64,000 bases of DNA from CAYZJB01 sp964602985 (lineage in GTDB: Bacteria; CLD3; SB21), in contig CAZRTJ010000001.1 of NCBI GenBank assembly GCA_964602985.1, positions 124,001 to 188,000 on the forward strand. The letters are read 5' to 3'. Shown here piece after piece: positions 34,870 through 43,810 of this stretch. Both the position numbers and the translations under genes were made by a program. A model generated the notes under the pieces. That model did not search any database. It had not been told where the DNA came from and saw only the letters and a list, made by a program, of their open reading frames with translations. Within the stretch, counting starts at the first letter, position 1, and each line of letters begins with the position of its first letter.

Positions 34870-35511
34870 ATGCGGATCGCTTTGTGGTTGTCACTTTTCA
34901 GTGTGTTCGGTACATGCACGAAGAAGGGTGATGCAGAAAACCTGCAGCAAGTCAAAAACACCAAGACCCCTATACCGGCTCATGTCACTCCCGATACGGC
35001 GATATTTGCGGGCGGATGCTTCTGGTGCATGGAGGGTCCGTTCGAAAAATCAGAGGGAGTGTGGGAGGCCATTTCAGGATACACGGGCGGACATGTGGCA
35101 GATCCCACCTACAATGCCGTCGGAAGGGGTAATACCGGCCATCGCGAAGCCGTCATGGTTTTGTTCGACTCCTCCAAAATCCGCTACGAACAACTGGTGG
35201 AAATCTTCTGGCGCCAAATCGATCCGACCGATGATGGCGGTCAGTTTGCTGATCGGGGCTTCCAGTATACGACGGCGATTTTTTATCGATCCGAGTCCCA
35301 GCGACAGAGCGCGGAATTATCCAAACAAAATCTCACACGGTCCGGTACGTTTTCAAAGCCAATTGTCACACCACTTGTTCCGGCATCGCCCTTCTATCCC
35401 GCAGAAGAATATCACCAGGATTTTTATCTGACGAACGCAGACCACTATCAAGCCTATCGAAGAGGTTCCGGTCGTGCGTCGTTCCTGGAAGCTGTCTGGG
35501 GAAATCACTGA
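34870..35511 (+). CDS. msrA: Peptide methionine sulfoxide reductase A, probably exported
   Basis: MsrA reduces methionine-S-sulfoxide in proteins. The active-site block GGCFWCMEGPFEKSEGV includes the catalytic cysteine, followed by GYTGGHVADPTY and YHQDFYLTN. At 213 residues it is longer than cytoplasmic MsrA because of a hydrophobic N-terminal segment (MRIALWLSLFSVFGTC) that looks like an export signal or weak lipoprotein signal. The ATG at 34870 is preceded by GGAGG with a short 4-base spacer. A clear terminator hairpin (35522-35546) follows the stop codon. Confidence 0.92.
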   Translation: MRIALWLSLFSVFGTCTKKGDAENLQQVKNTKTPIPAHVTPDTAIFAGGCFWCMEGPFEKSEGVWEAISGYTGGHVADPTYNAVGRGNTGHREAVMVLFDSSKIRYEQLVEIFWRQIDPTDDGGQFADRGFQYTTAIFYRSESQRQSAELSKQNLTRSGTFSKPIVTPLVPASPFYPAEEYHQDFYLTNADHYQAYRRGSGRASFLEAVWGNH

Positions 35512-35521
35512 CGGAAATTAG

Positions 35522-35546
35522 AAAATCCCGCGATTGGCGGGATTTT
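35522..35546. terminator. Bidirectional intrinsic terminator between msrA and the E1 dehydrogenase
   Basis: AAAATCCCGC (35522-35531) pairs perfectly with GCGGGATTTT (35537-35546) across the five-base loop GATTG. The A-run on the left and T-run on the right allow termination of both convergent transcripts, from msrA on the + strand and the E1 gene on the - strand. Confidence 0.85.
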
Positions 35547-35566
35547 CGTTATCAGGTCTGTACGAT

Positions 35567-37609
35567 TCAGAAGGAAGCGAGTTCCTCAGCAGCCGCGATG
35601 ATTTTCGCTTCGTCGACGAGGATCGCAGCTTCGAGGATGCGTGAAAACGGGATGGGGGCGTCCGCGCTGCACAGACGACGCACAGGCGCATCCAAATACT
35701 CAAAACACTCCTGCGCCACACGTCCTGCAATTTCTCCCGAAAATCCTCCTGTCGCCTGGTTTTCCGTTACGATCAGTACGCGATTCGTCTTTTGGATCGA
35801 ACGGGAAAGGGTCTCCATGTCCAGCGGAACGATGGATCGAATGTCGATCACTTCGACGTCGATATTCTTCGCCGCCAGTTTGCCCGCCGCTCGCAGAGAC
35901 CAATGGACTGGGGTTCCGTACGTCACGAGCGTCAGGTCCTTGCCTTCCCGTCGGATGCGGGCTTTGCCAAACGGCACAATGTGATTGGCATCCGTTGCGG
36001 GACTCTTGGCAAAAATCTGATTATAGAGGAATTTCGGCTCGAGAAAAAAGGTCAGACCGCGCGAGCGGATCGCCGTTCGCAATAGACCGCAAGCGTCGTC
36101 CGCAAACGACGGCACGACGATGCGAACACCCGGGAGATTGGCCATGATTCCCTCGACGTTCTGCGAGTGATACAGTCCGCCTCCGATGTAGCCGCCGCTG
36201 GCCAGGCGAAGTACGATGTTCGGGCAATTCTGTCCGTTGGAGCGATAGTACTCGTGGCTGGTTTCGACAATTTGTTCCATGCTCGGCCATACGTAGTCAG
36301 CGAATTGCGCCGCTTCAATCACGATCCGGATCTCATCTTTGAATCGCGACATCCCGTTGGCTGTACCGACGATGAAGTCTTCCGCGATCGGAGCGTTGAA
36401 CACGCGGCCCCGGCCGAACTCTTGCTGCATGCCTTTGGTGACGTTGAACACACCGCCTTTGTCGAGACTGGCAACATCCTGACCCCACAAAAACGTGTCC
36501 GGATTCAGACGGAATTCCACGTGCATCGTGCGGTTGATGGCTTGCAGAATCGACTCCGTGGGTTCGCCTTCCGGAGTAGGCGTCTCGTCAGCGACGTAGG
36601 CATCCGGCGTGACGTAGTGTAACGCAGTCGACGGATCAGGCGTCGCGGCCGCTTCGGCACGTGCGGCACTGTCATCCACCTCCGCCTGATTGGCTTTCTC
36701 CAGATCGAGGATCTCGGTCTCCGAAAAAATCTTCTCTTCGATCAGGAATGCGCGAAAATTGTGAACGGGGTCCAGCCTTTTGACCTCCGCCAGTTCCTCT
36801 GCGGACCGGTACAGTTCGTGGCGGTCGCTGTTGGAATGCGAACTCATCCGGACGCAATCCGCATGCACGATCGCAGGTCCTTGTCCCGATTGCACGTATT
36901 CGATGGCCGCATCCATCGCTTTGCGACTATCAAAAAAATCCTTGCCGTCGCAATTGAAGATACTCACATGCTTGAGTCCGCGGAAATTCTCGGATACGAC
37001 GTAATTGGCGGTCTGCTCGACGGTGGGTACGCTGATTCCATAGTGATTGTTCTGAATGACAAAAATAACGGGAAGTTGTTCGCGACTGGCGCCGTTCATG
37101 GCCTCGTACACATATCCCTCAGAGGCCGATGAATCACCGAAACTGGCAAAGGCAACGGCACCGGACTTGTAATATTGGATGGCACGCGCCACGCCGACCG
37201 CATGCAGCGTATGATTGGACACGCACGACGATACATTTTCGATTTGAATATCCGGCTTGGCAAAATGATTGGACATGTGACGGCCGCCTCCGGCCACGTC
37301 GTCCTTTCGAGACAATCCATTGAGCATGATCTCATACACTGTGATCCCCGCAGCGAGACAGGTCAACTGATCACGGTAATACGGGAACAGGAAGTCTTTG
37401 CCGGGTCGAAAACTCAAGCCCAGCGCGAGCTGGATCCCCTCGTGGCCGCCGCATTCGGCCAGATACGACCAGCCTTTTGCCTGGCGAATGAACTTGGAAG
37501 CCTGCTCATCGATCAGCCGGCTGAGATGCGCCAAGCGGTACCAATTCTTCAGATCCTTCTTGCTAACTTCGGGTCGTGCAGTCTTGGTTCGAGTTGTGGT
37601 TTCCAACAT
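35567..37609 (-). CDS. 2-oxoacid dehydrogenase E1 component, alpha-beta fusion
   Basis: This 680-residue protein carries the E1alpha domain first (TPP motif GDSSASEGYVYEA at about 158-170, with IVHADCVRMSSHSNSD containing the phospholoop-like region), then an E1beta domain from about residue 351 (EFRLNPDTFLWGQDV, EDFIVGTANGMS, VVTYGT-like loops). Bacterial E1 alpha and beta are normally separate; this fusion is common in the FCB lineage. The closest functions are branched-chain 2-oxoacid (isovalerate/isobutyrate) and pyruvate dehydrogenase E1. No E2 or E3 gene is adjacent. ATG 37609 has GAGG 3 bases before it. Confidence 0.9.
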   Translation of the reverse strand: MLETTTRTKTARPEVSKKDLKNWYRLAHLSRLIDEQASKFIRQAKGWSYLAECGGHEGIQLALGLSFRPGKDFLFPYYRDQLTCLAAGITVYEIMLNGLSRKDDVAGGGRHMSNHFAKPDIQIENVSSCVSNHTLHAVGVARAIQYYKSGAVAFASFGDSSASEGYVYEAMNGASREQLPVIFVIQNNHYGISVPTVEQTANYVVSENFRGLKHVSIFNCDGKDFFDSRKAMDAAIEYVQSGQGPAIVHADCVRMSSHSNSDRHELYRSAEELAEVKRLDPVHNFRAFLIEEKIFSETEILDLEKANQAEVDDSAARAEAAATPDPSTALHYVTPDAYVADETPTPEGEPTESILQAINRTMHVEFRLNPDTFLWGQDVASLDKGGVFNVTKGMQQEFGRGRVFNAPIAEDFIVGTANGMSRFKDEIRIVIEAAQFADYVWPSMEQIVETSHEYYRSNGQNCPNIVLRLASGGYIGGGLYHSQNVEGIMANLPGVRIVVPSFADDACGLLRTAIRSRGLTFFLEPKFLYNQIFAKSPATDANHIVPFGKARIRREGKDLTLVTYGTPVHWSLRAAGKLAAKNIDVEVIDIRSIVPLDMETLSRSIQKTNRVLIVTENQATGGFSGEIAGRVAQECFEYLDAPVRRLCSADAPIPFSRILEAAILVDEAKIIAAAEELASF

Positions 37610-37787
37610 ACACCTCAAAACATGATGATGGTTATCAAAAGCCGTAGTTATTAAGCAAAAATGCTCTTTCATTCAAGGTCTTAATCCCATGCCAGTTGTG
37701 ACAGAAATTTGGCGAATAAGTGTAGATTTAGTCTCGATATTTCGTCTATCTTATCGCATTCATTCACGGACAATTGAAAGGGGAACC

Positions 37788-38234
37788 ATGTCGCAGGTGA
37801 ATACCATTTTGAATCAGCAACAGGGATCCAAGATCTCGTCGTACTCGACCTTGATTGAAGAAATTATCCGATCGCTCGGCATAGACCCGGCCAGTTGTCG
37901 TGGGCAGAATCCGGGGCAGTGGACGATGGTCAAAGGCTCCGCGCGAGTATACATCGACATTTACAATGCAAACAGTGCGGACTACATCTGCGTCGCGTCG
38001 CCGGTTATGGAAATGCCGTCCAAAACGCTCCTTCCCTTCTATCGAAAGTTGCTGGAACTCAATCACGATATGTATGCCGCGAGTTTTTCCGTCAAAGATA
38101 ATTGGGTCTGGCTGCGGATTCTCCGCGAACTGGACGGGTTGGACAAGAATGAAGCCAGTGCGATGCTCAATCGGGTCGGCACATACGCGGACCAGTTTGA
38201 CGGGATGTTGATCGAGGAATTTAAGAGAGAATAG
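37788..38234 (+). CDS. YbjN-domain protein
   Basis: This 148-residue protein has the type III secretion chaperone-like YbjN fold: alternating strands and helices with YIDIYNANSADYICVASPVMEMP, then LLPFYRKLLELNHDMYAASFSV, and a C-terminal amphipathic helix. The family is widespread with no settled biochemical role; some members are regulators or chaperones of stress or secretion. AAAGGGG lies 5 bp before the ATG at 37788. Only 2 bp separate its stop from the convergent ccmB stop. The gene stands alone between divergent and convergent neighbours. Confidence 0.78.
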   Translation: MSQVNTILNQQQGSKISSYSTLIEEIIRSLGIDPASCRGQNPGQWTMVKGSARVYIDIYNANSADYICVASPVMEMPSKTLLPFYRKLLELNHDMYAASFSVKDNWVWLRILRELDGLDKNEASAMLNRVGTYADQFDGMLIEEFKRE

Positions 38235-38236
38235 TG

Positions 38237-38908
38237 TTATTCGGTCAGCACATGCTCAAAGGTGAGGAACGATCCGACGAGCATGATGACATCGAATGCG
38301 GCGAGCAGTTTGATCCAGTCTGCAATGTCTGCCCACGATTCCCCGCGTAACAAGCCGGCCGTGGCTTCCACGGATGCGATCGTCACCGGAATGGTTACCG
38401 GGAGCAAGAGCAGCGGCAGAATGATTTCGCGAATTCTCGTGTTCAGGGCAATCGCCGAGAACAGGGTGCCGGCTGTTGTAAAGCCTACCGTGCCAAGAAA
38501 ACAGATGCCGATCAGCTTCAGGATTGCCGCGCTGAAAGTCAGATTGAAGAAGACAACGAAGAGGGGAAGCAGAATCATCTCGACGGTGAACATGAAAAGG
38601 AATGCGCCGGACAATTTGCCAAGGAAAATGAATCCTTTGTCGACCGGCGTCATGATCAGGGCCTGGATGTTGCCGTTCTCGCTTTCGCTCGCAAACGTCC
38701 GCGTTAGACCGAGATTTCCGGCGAAGAGGAACGCCACCCACAAGACGCCGGGACCGACGCGGAGGACCTCCTCCAGTCCCGGATCGACGGTAAAATTAAA
38801 GACCACGAGGACAATGATCGAAAACACCAGCATGGTCGTCAGCGACTCGCGGGTCTGTCGCTCAATCCATAAGTCTTTCTGTAAGACGGTGAAGATGGTT
38901 CGGAACAT
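38237..38908 (-). CDS. ccmB: Cytochrome c-type biogenesis heme exporter subunit CcmB
   Basis: This 223-residue polytopic membrane protein has about six transmembrane helices and typical CcmB sequence: FRTIFTVLQKDLWIERQTRES at the start, FFNLTFSAAILKLIGICFLGTVGFTTAGTLFS in the middle and LLLPVTIPVTIASVEAT near 155-175. CcmB is the permease of the CcmABC heme-handling complex for cytochrome c maturation. CcmA and CcmC, usually next to it, are not present within this window. I choose ATG 38908; in-frame codons further upstream run into the divergent nitrilase gene. Confidence 0.88.
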   Translation of the reverse strand: MFRTIFTVLQKDLWIERQTRESLTTMLVFSIIVLVVFNFTVDPGLEEVLRVGPGVLWVAFLFAGNLGLTRTFASESENGNIQALIMTPVDKGFIFLGKLSGAFLFMFTVEMILLPLFVVFFNLTFSAAILKLIGICFLGTVGFTTAGTLFSAIALNTRIREIILPLLLLPVTIPVTIASVEATAGLLRGESWADIADWIKLLAAFDVIMLVGSFLTFEHVLTE

Positions 38909-38970
38909 AAATGCGTTTTCACTTCTCTCGTTCGTATGATAGGAAAACGATTTCTGAAAGTCCATTGACG

Positions 38971-39765
38971 ATGCGGATCGGTTTTTTTCAATTCTGTCCG
39001 GGATTCGGCAACCTGGAGGCGAACCGGGAGCGGATGGCGAATGCACTGGAAAAAGCAGATGCCGATCTGATCGTTTTTCCCGAACTCGCCAACAGCGGAT
39101 ACTTCTTTTCCGATCGCAGCGAACTCACGGAGTTGTCGGAAACGGTTCGGGGTCCGACGGTGCGGCGTCTCCAGGAGGCAGCGGATCGGTACGGGCGGCA
39201 TGCCGTGCTCGGCATTTGCGAACGGGATGGCAGCGCCTTTTACAACGCCGCGGTTTTGATTCGTCCGCGAGACGAGATCCGCGTGTATCGGAAGTTGCAC
39301 TTGTTTGACACGGAGAAGAACTGGTTCTCCCCCGGCGACATCCCGTTGCGCGCTCACGAGATCCGCCTGCCGCAAGGAGAGGAGGTCCGGATCGGGATGA
39401 TGATTTGTTTTGATTGGAGATTTCCGGAGGTGGCCCGAAAACTGGCATTGAGCGGCACGCAGATCCTTTGTCATCCATCCAATCTGGTGATGCCTCATGC
39501 TCAGGACGCCATGATTACCCGCTGTCTCGAGAATCGGATTTTTGCAGTCACGGCTAACCGTACGGGTACAGATCGTCACGCCGAGCGGTCGATCTCATTC
39601 ACCGGCTGCAGTCAGATCGTCGATCCGTCCGGGCGGGTGCTGGGTCGAGCCTCTCCCGATGGGGAGGAACTCGTAGTCGTGGAAGTCGATCCTGTCGAAG
39701 CTCTGGAAAAAGGGGTTACTTCGAGAAACCATCTCTGGGAGGATCGACGACCGGAGTGGTACTGA
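38971..39765 (+). CDS. Carbon-nitrogen hydrolase (nitrilase superfamily)
   Basis: This 264-residue C-N hydrolase shows the Glu-Lys-Cys triad: E in FPELANSGY, K in YRKLHLFD and C in MICFDWRFPEVARKL. The overall pattern (IGMMICFDWRFPE, then CHPSNLVMPHAQDAMITRCLENRIFAVTANRTG) matches the N-carbamoyl/aliphatic amidase branch. The start at ATG 38971 gives the canonical MRIGFFQF. It is divergent from ccmB with about 60 bp between the starts. A gene of the same superfamily is fused to GNAT at 30407-31945; the two are distant relatives only. Confidence 0.9.
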   Translation: MRIGFFQFCPGFGNLEANRERMANALEKADADLIVFPELANSGYFFSDRSELTELSETVRGPTVRRLQEAADRYGRHAVLGICERDGSAFYNAAVLIRPRDEIRVYRKLHLFDTEKNWFSPGDIPLRAHEIRLPQGEEVRIGMMICFDWRFPEVARKLALSGTQILCHPSNLVMPHAQDAMITRCLENRIFAVTANRTGTDRHAERSISFTGCSQIVDPSGRVLGRASPDGEELVVVEVDPVEALEKGVTSRNHLWEDRRPEWY

Positions 39766-39780
39766 AATTGGAAAAACAAA

Positions 39781-39800
39781 AAGCCGCCCGAAGGCGGCTT
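39781..39800 (-). terminator. Intrinsic terminator of the propeller lipoprotein / korAB transcript
   Basis: On the minus strand AAGCCGCC pairs with GGCGGCTT over a TTCG tetraloop (39789-39792), followed by a run of T and G (TTTGTTTTT) at 39780-39771. This is a textbook factor-independent terminator for the gene ending at 39820. The plus-strand nitrilase has no comparable T-run. Confidence 0.85.
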
Positions 39801-39819
39801 AGACAGTCGTGAGATTCAA

Positions 39820-40779
39820 TCAGGAGGGCAGCAATGCAATCCCGCCCTCTTTGTACACGCAAACACCGCCTTTATCTGTCCCGACCCAAACGTTATCCAT
39901 CGCATCGATGTAGACAGAGTGGATCCGGTTGTTGCTGAGTTTCGAATTGGCCGTGGTGAAAACAGTCCACGTCGTGCCGTCAAATTTCGCAAGTCCCTTT
40001 AGGGTCCCGGCCCAGATGTTGTCGTTGTGATCGACCGCAATCGATCGCACAACATTATCGGGAAGGCTGGAGTTGCTCTTGTTATAGGATTTCCACTGTT
40101 TTCCATCGTACGAAATGACACCGTTGGATGTCGATCCCCACAGTACGCCCTTACCATCCATCACGAGATTCTTAACATTCATATTCGGCAATTTCGTATT
40201 CGTCGTATCGTACGGGGTCCACGTCGTATCCCTCAGCGCGCAAATACCCGATGACTGAGCGATCCAGGCCACACCGTCTTTGACGAGAACGGAAGTGACT
40301 TCGTTATCAAGAAGGCCGGAGTTTAAGATGGTATAGACCTTCCAATTCGCCCCGTCGAACACCGCGAGTCCGGCGCCGGTTCCAATCCATTTCTTTCCCT
40401 GGTCGTCCACGTAGATATCGTTGATTTTGTTCGCAGGCAGTTGGGAGTTGGTGACGTCCAGCGCATCTCCTTCCGTTCCCTTCAGGGAGGTCAATCCAAT
40501 GGCCGTAGCTACCCAGACGGTTCCGTCTTTGTCTTCGGCGAAGGCTTTGACGTCATTGTCCGAGAGAATCGGTGTGTTGCCTTGATTCAGTGTGGTCGTC
40601 TTCTCGGTTGTTTTGTCCAGCTGGATAATGCCCTTGGCCGTCCCCAGCCACATGACGCTACCGATTTCTCGAATGGCATTGATCGTTTCTTTGTCGGCGT
40701 ACGTCTTCCATTCCGATGGGGCGCATCCGATGGCGAGCATTTGCAGCGTCCAGAGAGCACGCGTTACGTGATGGTTCAT
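39820..40779 (-). CDS. Lipoprotein with two-component-regulator-type propeller repeats
   Basis: This 319-residue protein has a short lipoprotein signal (cysteine in LAIGC) followed by about six Reg_prop-like repeats of 40-45 residues, each with a W-x-G-T core, such as WIGTGAGLAVFDGANW, LWGSTSNGVISYDGKQW and IWAGTLKGLAKFDGTTW. Such repeats build the sensor propeller of hybrid two-component systems; here there is no kinase domain, only a free propeller. The ATG at 40779 has AGGAGAAGG upstream. It lies just downstream of korB. The ligand is unknown. Confidence 0.78.
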   Translation of the reverse strand: MNHHVTRALWTLQMLAIGCAPSEWKTYADKETINAIREIGSVMWLGTAKGIIQLDKTTEKTTTLNQGNTPILSDNDVKAFAEDKDGTVWVATAIGLTSLKGTEGDALDVTNSQLPANKINDIYVDDQGKKWIGTGAGLAVFDGANWKVYTILNSGLLDNEVTSVLVKDGVAWIAQSSGICALRDTTWTPYDTTNTKLPNMNVKNLVMDGKGVLWGSTSNGVISYDGKQWKSYNKSNSSLPDNVVRSIAVDHNDNIWAGTLKGLAKFDGTTWTVFTTANSKLSNNRIHSVYIDAMDNVWVGTDKGGVCVYKEGGIALLPS

Positions 40780-40802
40780 GGTCCTTCTCCTGTGTGTGGT
40801 TT

Positions 40803-41828
40803 TTATGCAATTGTCCATACATCCCCTGTGTGAAGGAGTTTGTGCAGTTTTCCCTCTCCATGCTTTTCCAGCGCAGACGCGAGTTGATCGTGGATGTCTT
40901 GTTCGTACGGGTTGCGCTGGACCGCGCGGATAACTCCGATCGGCGTGGGGAAATTCGGCCGCTCATGCAGTCGGGCGAGCATCCAATGCAGGGTGGTATC
41001 AGTCGAGTGAGCATCGTGCACCAGGCAGTCGTTGACGGAGTGTACCCCGTCACGCAGGGACACAATCACCGGGGTCAGACCGTCAAGCTTGATTCCTTTA
41101 TCCAGATCTTTTCCAAAAACCAGCGGTTTGCCGTGCTCAAGCGGAATCGTGTGATCCGGACGCGAGTCCTTTTCCGTCAATCGCAGGAACGCGCCGTCAT
41201 TGAAGATATTGCAGTTCTGATAAATCTCGACAAAGGCTGTCCCTGTGTGGATAGCGGCCGCCTTGATCACATCCTGCAGTCCCTTGGGGTCGCGGTCCAT
41301 GCCTCGCGCGACAAATGTCGCTCCGGATCCGAGCGCGAGTGAAAGGGGATTCACAGGGTGATCCACAGAACCAAAGGGCGTGGACTTGGTGATTTTGCCA
41401 AATTCCGATGTTGGGGAATATTGTCCCTTGGTCAGCCCGTAAATACGGTTGTTGAACAGCAAATACTTGATGCCAATGTTTCGACGAATCGCATGGAGGA
41501 AGTGATTGCCTCCGATGCTGAGTGAATCCCCATCTCCACTGATGACCCACACGCTCAGGTCCGGATTGGAAATTTTGATTCCCGTCGCAATGGCCGCGGC
41601 ACGACCGTGGATGGTATGGAAACCGAACGTGTTCATGTAATACGGGAATCGGCTGGAACATCCAATGCCGGAAACGAAAACAAATTTTTCGCGGGGAATG
41701 CCAAGATCAGGAAGCGATCGTTGCACCTGAGCCAGAATGGAATAATCCCCGCAGCCCGGACACCAGCGAATATCCTGGTCCGATTCGAAATCCTTCTTTG
41801 TGAGTTTTTCTGTTTCCTGTGTGGTCAT
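40803..41828 (-). CDS. korB: 2-oxoacid:ferredoxin oxidoreductase beta subunit
   Basis: This 341-residue TPP-binding subunit converts a 2-oxoacid and CoA to acyl-CoA, CO2 and reduced ferredoxin with its partner encoded immediately upstream. CPGCGDYS (C23, C26) is the hallmark N-terminal motif, and GDGDSLSIGGN at 98-108 binds TPP-Mg. RIYGLTKGQYSPTS follows. The start overlaps the korA stop (ATGA). 2-oxoglutarate is the most likely substrate by resemblance to KorB; pyruvate or another 2-oxoacid cannot be excluded. Confidence 0.93.
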   Translation of the reverse strand: MTTQETEKLTKKDFESDQDIRWCPGCGDYSILAQVQRSLPDLGIPREKFVFVSGIGCSSRFPYYMNTFGFHTIHGRAAAIATGIKISNPDLSVWVISGDGDSLSIGGNHFLHAIRRNIGIKYLLFNNRIYGLTKGQYSPTSEFGKITKSTPFGSVDHPVNPLSLALGSGATFVARGMDRDPKGLQDVIKAAAIHTGTAFVEIYQNCNIFNDGAFLRLTEKDSRPDHTIPLEHGKPLVFGKDLDKGIKLDGLTPVIVSLRDGVHSVNDCLVHDAHSTDTTLHWMLARLHERPNFPTPIGVIRAVQRNPYEQDIHDQLASALEKHGEGKLHKLLHTGDVWTIA

Positions 41829-43669
41829 GCGCGTGCTCCCAGCAATTCGGCAATCTTGTTTTCAATTTCCCTCGCGGCAAACGGTTGTCCCGAGATCTTA
41901 TGATAACCGATCGTGGGAAGCAGATACTCGGCGCGAAGGATGCGGGACAACTGGCCCAGATTGATTTCCGGGATCAGGATTTTTTGGAATCTCTTGAGGA
42001 TGTTTCCCAGATCGGAGGGCAGGGGATTCAGCCAGCGAAGATGTACCCGGGATACGTTCATCCCTTTCTTCTGACATCGTTCGACGGCGGTGCGGATGGC
42101 GCCGTATGTGCTTCCCCATCCCACGACGAGCAACTCTCCCGAGGAAGGTCCGGAAATTTCGGTCGGAGGAATGTCTCTTACGATCCGCTGGATCTTCTCT
42201 GCGCGCAGTCGACACATCCGCTCGTGATTCTCCGGCTCGTAGTTGACGGTTCCTTGAAGATTCTTCTTTTCCAAGCCTCCGATTCGGTGCTCAAACCCAG
42301 CGGTCCCCGGCACCGCCCAACTGCGCGCAAGTGTGTCTTCATTGCGGGCATAAGGCATAAACTCATCCCCGGTCGTTTCGTTTTGTCGTATCGGAATGGC
42401 GGGTAACGAATCCACAGAGGGAACCGGCCAGGGCTCCGCGCCATTGCCGATGTAACCATCGGAAAGAACAATCACCGGGGTCATGTATTTCACGGCAATC
42501 CGCACGGCTTCATACACGACCTCAAAGCAATCTGCCGGCCGCGATGCGGCGAGGACGGCGATCGGAGACTCCGAATTACGACCGTACAGCGATTGCAGGA
42601 GATCCGCCTGCTCGGTTTTGGTCGGCAGACCCGTGCTCGGTCCTGCGCGTTGAACATCGACAATCACGAGCGGCAGTTCCGCCATCACGGCGAGGTTAAT
42701 CGCCTCGCTCTTCAGACACATGCCGGGCCCGGATGTGCTGGTCACTCCCAGTGCTCCCGCATACGACGCCCCGATGGCTGCCGTGACCGCGGCGATCTCG
42801 TCCTCGGCCTGGAAAGTAATCACGCCGAAATTCTTGTATTTGGACAAGACATGCAGGATGTCGCTGGCGGGCGTGATGGGGTAGGATCCGAGAAACAGTT
42901 TATGTCCCGCTTTGGCGGCGGCGGCCACCAGCCCGATCGCAATGGCTTCGTTCCCGCCGAGATTTCGATACGTGCCGGGCGGCAGATCTGCCTTCGGAAT
43001 TTCGTACGAACTGGCGAAGGCCTCCGTCGCCGCACAGTACGCATGACCCGCACGCAGAGCCAAGGCATTGGCCTGCGCCAGGTCCTTGCGTTTTCCAAAC
43101 TTCTCCTCCAGGAACCGAACCGTGTGCTCCAAAGGACGGTTGAACAACCAGTAGACCATGCCGAGCGCAAAGAAATTCTTGCACCGCTCCATGGACTTGT
43201 GGTCCAGACCGGTCTCCCGCAGGGCCGCTTTCGTATGTGACGTCATCTCAACCCGAAAAACCTGATATCCACTGACCGTGCCGTCTTCCAGAGGATTCGA
43301 AGCGCAGTTCGCCAGTTTCAAATCCTTGTCAGTGAAACTCTCTGTATTGACAATCAGGATACCGTTGGGCTTGAGGGCGCCCAGGTTGGCTTTCAGAGCG
43401 GCGGGATTCATGGCGATCAGCGCGTCGACTTCGTCTCCGGGAGTATGAACGTCGAAACTGCCAATGTGCAATTGATATCCGCTGACGCCCGGCAAAGTAC
43501 CCGCAGGTGCGCGTATTTCCGCTGGATAGTCCGGGAGTGTGCCAACATCGTTTCCAAACAGGGCCGAGACATTCGTTAATTCCGAACCTACCAATTGCAT
43601 CCCGTCACCGGAATCTCCAGCCAGTCGGATCGTTACCTCGTCCAATTTCAGAATCGGGTCAGAACTCAT
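41825..43669 (-). CDS. korA: 2-oxoacid:ferredoxin oxidoreductase alpha subunit (gamma-alpha fusion)
   Basis: This 614-residue protein joins an N-terminal gamma-type domain (about 1-195, RLAGDSGDGMQLVGSELTNVS) to the pyrimidine-binding alpha domain (about 215-614, with GNEAIAIGLVAAAAKAG and FQAEDEIAAVTAAIGASYAGA). The fused arrangement is typical of FCB lineages and Actinobacteria. GGAGG lies 11 bp before the ATG. korA and korB overlap by ATGA. The 140-bp region 43670-43810 after its start (upstream side) contains no gene and only a weak inverted repeat (CCGAATCCGC/GCGGATTGG). Confidence 0.92.
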   Translation of the reverse strand: MSSDPILKLDEVTIRLAGDSGDGMQLVGSELTNVSALFGNDVGTLPDYPAEIRAPAGTLPGVSGYQLHIGSFDVHTPGDEVDALIAMNPAALKANLGALKPNGILIVNTESFTDKDLKLANCASNPLEDGTVSGYQVFRVEMTSHTKAALRETGLDHKSMERCKNFFALGMVYWLFNRPLEHTVRFLEEKFGKRKDLAQANALALRAGHAYCAATEAFASSYEIPKADLPPGTYRNLGGNEAIAIGLVAAAAKAGHKLFLGSYPITPASDILHVLSKYKNFGVITFQAEDEIAAVTAAIGASYAGALGVTSTSGPGMCLKSEAINLAVMAELPLVIVDVQRAGPSTGLPTKTEQADLLQSLYGRNSESPIAVLAASRPADCFEVVYEAVRIAVKYMTPVIVLSDGYIGNGAEPWPVPSVDSLPAIPIRQNETTGDEFMPYARNEDTLARSWAVPGTAGFEHRIGGLEKKNLQGTVNYEPENHERMCRLRAEKIQRIVRDIPPTEISGPSSGELLVVGWGSTYGAIRTAVERCQKKGMNVSRVHLRWLNPLPSDLGNILKRFQKILIPEINLGQLSRILRAEYLLPTIGYHKISGQPFAAREIENKIAELLGARA

Positions 43670-43810
43670 AAGTAGGGAAACCTCCGGAAATATAGCTATT
43701 GCAAATACTTAGACGTTAGACGAATATACTTCCCCAATCCGCGAAGCGCAAGGCAAAGCGTATCTGTGAAGCGGATTCGGAACGAGAAGATGAGGGATGT
43801 CTGGAAAGAG

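Noticed and set aside
43670..43810. Possible terminator near the inverted repeat CCAATCCGC / GCGGATTCG
   Set aside because: The arms are about 30 bp apart and there is no T-run on either strand, so a factor-independent terminator is not supported.
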